From Microbacterium aoyamense (GTDB lineage Bacteria > Actinomycetota > Actinomycetes > Actinomycetales > Microbacteriaceae): DNA of 64,000 bases. The position numbers and the translations under genes were made by a program. Positions 59,499 through 64,000 of this stretch are shown piece by piece. The notes beneath the pieces are model-generated. The model had not been told where the DNA came from, ran no database searches, and was given only the letters and a program-made list of their open reading frames with translations. Each line of letters opens with the position of its first letter. Positions within the stretch are counted from its first letter, which is position 1. The DNA is taken from the NCBI RefSeq assembly GCF_023155855.1, contig NZ_JAKNUT010000001.1:1286120-1350119 (forward strand), in the 5' to 3' direction.

Positions 59499-60403
59499 CC
59501 GACGCGCACCTGCCTCCGACGGGGAGCATCGAGGTCGTACGGCCCAAGAAAGCCGCGAAGCTCGTCGAGCGGGTCGCGCGCGATGCCGAGGACCCGAACG
59601 TCGCGACCGAGCGCCTGCTGATCGTGCTCGACATCGACGGCACGGTGCTCCTCGAGGACGAGTCCTTGAGCCCCGGCGTCGTCGATGCGATCGCGCATGC
59701 ACACCGCGCCGGTCACGAGGTCATGATCGCGACGGGCCGCAGCTGGGAGGGCACGCACGGCATCATGCGCGTCCTCGAGATCGCCCCCGAGTACGTCGTG
59801 TGCTCCAACGGCGCCGTCGTTCTCAAGCGCGTGAGCGCCGACGACCTGCGCTACGAGCGCTGGCACATCGAGACGTTCGAACCCGCCGAGGTCCTGACGC
59901 TGCTGCGCGAGCACCTGCCCGACGCGCGCTACCTCGTCGAGCTTCCCGACGGGCACCGGCTGTACACGGAGTATCTGGAGGATTGGAACCTCGCAAATGC
60001 CCGCCGCGTGCCCTTCGAAGAGCTCGGTGAACAGCCCGTGTGCCGCGTCGTGGTCGTCGCGCCTGAGCAGCAGGAACAGGACTTCGTCGACCTGGTCGCG
60101 CGCATCGGGCTCACTCAGGTGACGTACGCGGTCGGTTGGACGGCGTGGCTCGACATCGCACCGCAGGGCGTCGACAAGTCGACGGGGCTCGAACTCGTGC
60201 GCACCGAGCTCGGGGTCGATCCCGCCCACGTGCTCGTGATGGGCGACGGGCGCAATGACGTCGGCATGTTCCGCTGGGCGCTCGAGAACGGCGGACGAGC
60301 TGTCGCGATGCAGCAGGGTCCGCAAGAGGTTCGGGATGCCGCGGGCGAGACGACCCTGTCGGTGCAGGCGGGCGGCGTCGCGGCGGTGCTGCGCACGTTG
60401 TAG
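59495..60403 (+). CDS. HAD-superfamily (Cof-type) hydrolase
   Basis: A 302-residue HAD phosphatase. Motif I is [13 protein letters not shown] with Asp46 and Asp48; then TGRSW (motif II), and the terminal [13 protein letters not shown] (motif IV) with the C2-type cap typical of Cof/YbiV phosphatases. The first ~40 residues are a charged extension not needed by the fold. GTG 59495 overlaps the serS stop. Likely a sugar-phosphate or nucleotide phosphatase; the link to serS is positional only. Confidence 0.9.
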   Translation: MTDAHLPPTGSIEVVRPKKAAKLVERVARDAEDPNVATERLLIVLDIDGTVLLEDESLSPGVVDAIAHAHRAGHEVMIATGRSWEGTHGIMRVLEIAPEYVVCSNGAVVLKRVSADDLRYERWHIETFEPAEVLTLLREHLPDARYLVELPDGHRLYTEYLEDWNLANARRVPFEELGEQPVCRVVVVAPEQQEQDFVDLVARIGLTQVTYAVGWTAWLDIAPQGVDKSTGLELVRTELGVDPAHVLVMGDGRNDVGMFRWALENGGRAVAMQQGPQEVRDAAGETTLSVQAGGVAAVLRTL

Positions 60404-60519
60404 GGGTGACGCTTGGGCGTGCCTTTCAGAGCTTCCTCAGCCGTGATGGGGACAATGGACGGATAGGGCTGTCGGTTAGACTCGACGACTGTTCGCTCCT
60501 GTGCTCCGGCGCAGGGCCT

Positions 60520-60604
60520 GGAGGGTTGTCCGAGCGGCCGATGGACCTGGTCTTGAAAACCAGTGGGCAGCAATGTCCCGTGGGTTCGAATCCCACACCC
60601 TCCG
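60520..60604 (+). tRNA. tRNA-Ser (anticodon TGA)
   Basis: The acceptor arm GGAGGGT pairs with ACCCTCC, discriminator G60604. The anticodon stem CTGGT/ACCAG (60547-60551, 60559-60563) encloses loop CTTGAAA with anticodon TGA (60554-60556), reading UCA/UCN. A long variable arm and T-loop GTTCGAATC confirm class II tRNA-Ser. CCA is not encoded. Length 85 bases. Confidence 0.97.
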
Positions 60605-60659
60605 CTGCAAAGAGGGGCGCTCCCTCCGCACTGAGGGACCCCACCCCCGAGAGGACCCC

Positions 60660-61934
60660 GTGAGCCAGACGACGACCAAGCCCGCACGGCGTGGTCGTCG
60701 ACCCCTCGCGCGCCACGGATCGCTGAAGTCGCCGCATCCGCTCTCCTTCCTGCTCAAGGTCGTCGGCGTCATGGTGGCGGTCGTGCTCGTCTCGGGATTC
60801 GGTGTGGCGGCCTACGCCCTCACCGATCTCACGACCAGCTACGTCGACGATGCCGTCGAACTCGAGGGTCAGGACTCCGTGCCGCCCGACATCGGCGCGA
60901 TCGAGACGGGCGTCGATCTGCTCATCGTCGGGACCGATGAGTGCGAGCCCCAGTTCGCCGGCTACTTCGGCGCCCGTTGCACGGGGGCGGATGCCGGGGG
61001 CCAGCTCAACGACGTCAACATGCTCGTGCACATCTCGAACAATCCCCGTCGAGTGACGGTCGTGTCGTTCCCGCGCGACCTCATGATCCCCATTCCCTCC
61101 TGCACGCGGGAGGACGGCTCCACGACGTCCGAGATGAGCAAGCAGCAGATCAACTCCGCGTGGTCGTATGGCGGCCTGTCCTGCGTCGCCAAGACGATCT
61201 CGGCGTTGAGCGGCCAGAGCATCCCGTTCGCCGCGAAGGTCAGCTTCGGCAACGTCATCAACATCACCGATGCGATCGGCGGCGTGGAGGTCTGCATCGG
61301 CAACGGCGGTATCCGCGACCGCTACACCAACATCGACTGGCCGGCCGGCCCCAGGAACGTGCAGGGTATCGAGGCACTCCAGTTCCTGCGTACCCGTCAC
61401 GGATTGCAGAACGGCAGCGATCTCGCCCGCATCTCGAACCAGCAGCAGTACATGTCGCGTCTCGCGCGCAAGCTCGTGAGCGAAGAGGTGCTGACCGACC
61501 TGCCGACGCTGTACAAGCTCGCAGCCACCGCCGTCGACAACGTCACCCCGAGCCAGACGCTCACGAACCCCCTGACGCTCGTGCAGATCGCGCTCGCGGT
61601 GAAGGACGTGCCCTTCGACGAGATGGTGTTCCTGCAGTACCCGGTCAACGCCGACCCGGCCGACAACAACCGCGTCGTTCCGAACTACGCCGCCGCAGAG
61701 GAGATGTGGGCCGCGATCGCCGCCAACGTCCCGCTCAAGGTCACGAACGACCCGAACCGCGGCGGCGGAGTGATCACCGTCGAGCCCAGCGCCCCGGCCG
61801 AGCCGGCGCCCACTCCGACCCCGGGGTCGACCGAGGCCCCACCCCCGGCCGAGACGGCCGTCGAGCTTCCGAACTCCATTCCGGGCACCACCGCCGCGGA
61901 TGAGACGTGTTCGGCCGGAAACCTCAGAGGCTGA
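60660..61934 (+). CDS. LytR-CpsA-Psr (LCP) family protein 1
   Basis: A 424-residue membrane-anchored LCP protein. One helix near residue 35 (LLKVVGVMVAVVLVSGFGVAAYAL) puts the LCP domain outside. Motifs: DLLIVGTDE, NDVNMLVHISNN with conserved Asp, VVSFPRDLMIPIP, ITDAIGGVEV, and ALQFLRTRHGLQNGSDLARISNQQQYMS with the catalytic Arg region. The C-terminal tail is Pro/Thr-rich and ends in a short cysteine-containing segment. LCP enzymes transfer undecaprenyl-linked polymers such as teichoic acids or arabinogalactan to peptidoglycan. GTG 60660 is 55 bases after tRNA-Ser(TGA). Confidence 0.93.
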   Translation: MSQTTTKPARRGRRPLARHGSLKSPHPLSFLLKVVGVMVAVVLVSGFGVAAYALTDLTTSYVDDAVELEGQDSVPPDIGAIETGVDLLIVGTDECEPQFAGYFGARCTGADAGGQLNDVNMLVHISNNPRRVTVVSFPRDLMIPIPSCTREDGSTTSEMSKQQINSAWSYGGLSCVAKTISALSGQSIPFAAKVSFGNVINITDAIGGVEVCIGNGGIRDRYTNIDWPAGPRNVQGIEALQFLRTRHGLQNGSDLARISNQQQYMSRLARKLVSEEVLTDLPTLYKLAATAVDNVTPSQTLTNPLTLVQIALAVKDVPFDEMVFLQYPVNADPADNNRVVPNYAAAEEMWAAIAANVPLKVTNDPNRGGGVITVEPSAPAEPAPTPTPGSTEAPPPAETAVELPNSIPGTTAADETCSAGNLRG

Positions 61935-61940
61935 CGGCTG

Positions 61941-63236
61941 ATGACTTCGAACGACAGGTCCGCACGCACGGGCCGCGCACCTCTTGCGCGACACGGCGAG
62001 CTTCCGACGCGGCATCCGCTGCGCACGATCATCGCGATCTTCGCCGTCGTCGCCAGCGTTGTGGTGATCAGCGTCACGGGCGTCGGAGCCTATGCCGTGT
62101 GGGATGCCGCGAACGCGGCTGTCGGCAAGGCCGTCGACATCGGCGAGGAGGGCGAGGTCATCCCGCCGTCCATCGGCGCCATCGAGGGCGGCGTGAACGT
62201 GCTCGTCGTCGGCACGGATTCGTGCGAGGGCGCGAACGCCGGAATCTCGGCCGCGTGTCAGAACGGCGACACCGAGGGCGAGCGCAACGACGTCACGATG
62301 CTGCTCCACATCTCCGACAACCCGCGCCGCGTCACGGTCGTCTCCTTTCCCCGCGACATGATCGTGCCGATCCCCGCGTGCCCGCGCGAGGACGGCAGCG
62401 GCGACTACTCCGCCATGAGCGCGCAGATGCTCAACGCGTCGTACATGTACGGTGGCCTGCCGTGCACCGTCAAGACGATCGAGGCGTTGACGGGCGAGAA
62501 CATCCAGTTCGCGGCATCCATCCGCTGGACCGGCGTCATCAACATGTCCGACGCCATCGGCGGCGTCGACGTCTGCGTCGCCGAGGACGTCCACGATCCG
62601 CACACCACGCTCACCCTGGCCGCCGGACACCACACCCTGCAGGGTTGGACGGCGTTGCAGTTCCTTCGCATGCGTCACGGCATCGGCGACGGGTCGGACC
62701 TCAGCCGCATCTCGAATCAGCAGCAGTTCATGTCGTCGCTCGTGCGAAAGCTCCAGAGCGACTCCGTGCTGGCGAACCCGCCCGTGCTCTTCAATCTCGC
62801 CACCGCGATGCTCTCCCAGGTGTCGGCCGGGCAGCTGACGCTGAGCCAGTCGCTCACGAACCCGACACTCATGGTGCAGATCGCGATGGCCGTCAAGGAT
62901 GTGCCGTACGAGGACATCGTCTTCATCCAGTACCCGACCCGCTACGCGTCGGGTGAGGGCGGCACCTCGAGCCGCGTGCTCCCCGTCACCGACGCCGCAT
63001 CGGTCCTGTTCACGGCACTGCGCGAGAACAAGGCGCTCACCCTGACCGGCAAGGCGAGCCCCGGCGACGGCGTAGAGGCGACCGGCGAGGTGGCTGCGCC
63101 CGTCACGACCCCAGCCCCGTCGGCCACCCCGGGCGAGACGACGGCACCGGTCGTGCCCGAAGAGCGCGTCGAGCTTCCGTCTGTCATCACCGGTACGACC
63201 GCCGCTGCGCCCACGTGCACCCAGGCGCAGAAGTAG
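61941..63236 (+). CDS. LytR-CpsA-Psr (LCP) family protein 2
   Basis: A 431-residue paralogue of the preceding protein with the same order: basic cytoplasmic start, helix TIIAIFAVVASVVVISVTGVGAYAV, LCP domain with VLVVGTDSC, NDVTMLLHIS, VVSFPRDMIVPIP, MSDAIGGVDV and LQFLRMRHGIGDGSDLSRISNQQQFMS, and a Pro/Thr-rich tail with cysteine near the end. It starts 6 bases after LCP 1, so the two are co-transcribed, probably arising by tandem duplication. It likely acts in cell-wall glycopolymer attachment, possibly on a different polymer. Confidence 0.93.
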   Translation: MTSNDRSARTGRAPLARHGELPTRHPLRTIIAIFAVVASVVVISVTGVGAYAVWDAANAAVGKAVDIGEEGEVIPPSIGAIEGGVNVLVVGTDSCEGANAGISAACQNGDTEGERNDVTMLLHISDNPRRVTVVSFPRDMIVPIPACPREDGSGDYSAMSAQMLNASYMYGGLPCTVKTIEALTGENIQFAASIRWTGVINMSDAIGGVDVCVAEDVHDPHTTLTLAAGHHTLQGWTALQFLRMRHGIGDGSDLSRISNQQQFMSSLVRKLQSDSVLANPPVLFNLATAMLSQVSAGQLTLSQSLTNPTLMVQIAMAVKDVPYEDIVFIQYPTRYASGEGGTSSRVLPVTDAASVLFTALRENKALTLTGKASPGDGVEATGEVAAPVTTPAPSATPGETTAPVVPEERVELPSVITGTTAAAPTCTQAQK

Positions 63237-63264
63237 CGGTTCGGCGCGTCGCCTGCGAGCGGTT

Positions 63265-63270
63265 ATGATT
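63265..63270 (+). promoter_or_regulatory. Promoter -10 element of tRNA-Ser(GCT)
   Basis: TATGAT is an exact -10 match but for one base, 40 bases upstream of the tRNA. The -35 is not clear. Confidence 0.5.
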
Positions 63271-63309
63271 GCTGGGCGCATGCGCACGCTTTCGGGCGGA
63301 CGGATGCCT

Positions 63310-63398
63310 GGAGACGTCGCATAGTCAGGCCTAGTGCACCACCCTGCTAAGGTGGAGTCCTCGTAAGGGGACCGAGGGTTCAAATCCCTCCGTCTCCG
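63310..63398 (+). tRNA. tRNA-Ser (anticodon GCT)
   Basis: Acceptor GGAGACG pairs with CGTCTCC; discriminator G63398. Anticodon stem CCACC/GGTGG (63339-63343, 63351-63355) with loop CTGCTAA, anticodon GCT (63346-63348), reading AGC/AGU. Long variable arm and T-loop GTTCAAATC. CCA not encoded. An IS481-type sequence begins within about ten bases of its 3' end. Confidence 0.97.
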
Positions 63399-63423
63399 CA
63401 GTGTGATGTCTCAGGACATCGTG

Positions 63424-63464
63424 AACGGATGAACCCCCGGTTTCGGGGGTTCATCCGTTTTTTT
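63424..63464. terminator. Strong intrinsic terminator
   Basis: A perfect 15-bp stem (63424-63438 with 63445-63459), 6-base loop, then T63460 onward in a run of seven Ts from 63458. It ends transcription from tRNA-Ser(GCT). It overlaps the transposase stop codon, so it belongs at least partly to the inserted element. Confidence 0.85.
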
Positions 63465-63888
63465 GTTGGTATCCGCGCGATGGGTTCAGGGTGAATCGGG
63501 CGAGGATTTCGCCGGTGTCTCGGGTGCTGATGATGGCGTCGTTGTTGTGGATGAGTGCGATGATCTCGATGCGTGAGTGTGCTCTGCCGATGCCGAGGTG
63601 CAGCAGTTTTCCGGAGTGGCGGATGGTGATCTTCCCGTCGCGGTCGATGGTGTCGTAGCGGACTCTCCAGATGTTCGCGTCGTCGGGCGCTGTGGGGGTG
63701 GCTTTCGGGATGAGCTGGTAGGCGAACGCGGGGGTGCGGCGGCGGAGCGCGCGGTGTGGGCGGACGTGGTTGTAGTAGTCGCGGAAGCTGTCGAGGACGT
63801 CTTGGAGCTCTGTCAGCGTCGCGGTGGGGTGGGCGGCGAGGTGCTTCTTCAGGGTCTGCCAGAACCGTTCGATTGACTCGCCCCGGCA
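63451..63888 (-). pseudogene. IS481-family transposase, C-terminal fragment
   Basis: The minus strand reads CRGESIERFWQTLKKHL, then DSFRDYYNHVRPHRALRRRTP, IPKATPTAPDDANIWRVRYD and HSGKLLHLGIGRAHSR, ending at TGA 63453-63451. This is the end of a DDE (rve) integrase core, with the catalytic Glu in GESIERF, plus the C-terminal domain of IS481-type transposases; about 145 residues remain. The N-terminal part is cut off at about 63888 by an IS3-type end, so it is non-functional. The codon usage is somewhat less GC-biased than in neighbours. Confidence 0.85.
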
Positions 63889-64000
63889 TGTCCGGAGACA
63901 TGATTCCTTGGAAGGATCTGTCTCATGGGACGTCCCAGCAAGTATCCGCGCGAGCTTCGTGAGCGCGCTGTCCGCATGGTCGCCGAGCTGCGGCCCGATT
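63889..64000 (+). mobile_element. IS3-type insertion sequence, left end (continues beyond window)
   Basis: Starts near TGTCCGGAGACATG (63889-63902), an IS3-family-like terminal repeat, followed by a short leader and an OrfA start. It interrupts the IS481 transposase gene. Right end lies outside the window. Confidence 0.65.
63925..64000 (+). CDS. IS3-type transposase OrfA, N-terminal fragment
   Basis: ATG 63925 opens MGRPSKYPRELRERAVRMV and continues AELRPD to the window edge, the typical N-terminus of IS3-family OrfA helix-turn-helix proteins, which bind the IS ends and are joined to OrfB by frameshifting. Only 25 residues are visible; an upstream ribosome site (GGAAGGA, 63910-63916) fits. 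Confidence 0.75.
   Translation, partial: MGRPSKYPRELRERAVRMVAELRPD

Larger units (their letters stand above)
63402..63888 (-). mobile_element. IS481-type insertion sequence remnant
   Basis: The right end carries GATGTCTCAGGACATC (63406-63421), an IS-end-like dyad, starting within a few bases of the tRNA-Ser 3' end. The transposase remnant lies inside. The other side is lost at about 63888, where a second element begins. Exact ends are estimated. Confidence 0.6.

Noticed and set aside
60426..63383. Minus-strand open frame of 985 codons
   Set aside because: Antisense to both LCP genes and both tRNA-Ser genes; composition is Arg/Asp/Val-rich as expected from the complement of high-GC genes, with no recognisable domain.

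Overview
The window is a high-GC actinobacterial chromosome segment. Operon style, GTG/TTG starts, leaderless promoters, abundant LacI-family regulators and in-frame use of the word GGATGCC suggest Microbacteriaceae, probably Microbacterium or a close relative; this is an inference from style, not a database match. Coding density is high, genes in operons usually overlap by 1-4 bases (ATGA, GTGA, TGATG), and no gap without a gene exceeds about 260 bases.

Region 1 (1-10704) handles galactosides: the 3' part of a GH3 glycosidase, an alpha/beta hydrolase, galT-galK facing a LacI-type regulator across twin operators, and a coupled operon of a GH35 enzyme, a serine hydrolase and a second GH35 enzyme. 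Region 2 (10767-17496) is a minus-strand operon for non-phosphorylative oxidative uronate breakdown: Gfo/Idh/MocA oxidoreductase, uronate-dehydrogenase-like SDR, 5-dehydro-4-deoxyglucarate dehydratase, enolase-superfamily enzyme and ketoglutarate-semialdehyde dehydrogenase. A divergent LacI regulator follows. Region 3 (17560-24769) is a plus-strand operon of an exporter-type ABC half-transporter, a beta-glucuronidase carrying the glucuronate-binding NxK motif, DUF6807, cupin, Gfo/Idh/MocA and beta-propeller proteins. Region 4 (24962-30459) is a sugar ABC importer, a YesL-like protein and a GH51 arabinofuranosidase. Region 5 (30560-35959) is an uncharacterised catabolic operon: Gfo/Idh/MocA, DUF993 aldolase-like protein, TIM-barrel isomerase, LacI regulator, glycerate kinase.

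Eight good copies and one weak copy of a 14-bp operator (about GGNAANCGNTTNCC) lie before the GH35 operon, the uronate operon, the LacI/ABC divergent promoter, the importer and the region-5 operon. They suggest one regulon that imports glucuronide- or arabinose-decorated oligosaccharides, hydrolyses them in the cytoplasm and oxidises the uronate to 2-oxoglutarate.

Region 6 (35948-48719) is mixed: a secreted M19-like hydrolase, phosphoglucomutase, LysR/EamA pair, ThuA/Gfo pair, prephenate dehydratase, PPOX protein, LLM flavin oxidoreductase, photolyase and a lipoprotein. Region 7 (48817-55159) is an alpha-glucoside system: LacI regulator, GH13 alpha-glucosidase, binding protein and two permeases, with helically phased CTTGC repeats at both promoters. 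Both importers lack an ATPase and have a perfect hairpin just after the binding-protein gene.

Region 8 (55319-63398) holds an Ig-like surface protein, a diacylglycerol kinase family protein, serS, a HAD phosphatase, tRNA-Ser(TGA), two LCP proteins and tRNA-Ser(GCT). The right edge is an IS481-type transposase remnant abutting tRNA-Ser and interrupted by an IS3-type element.
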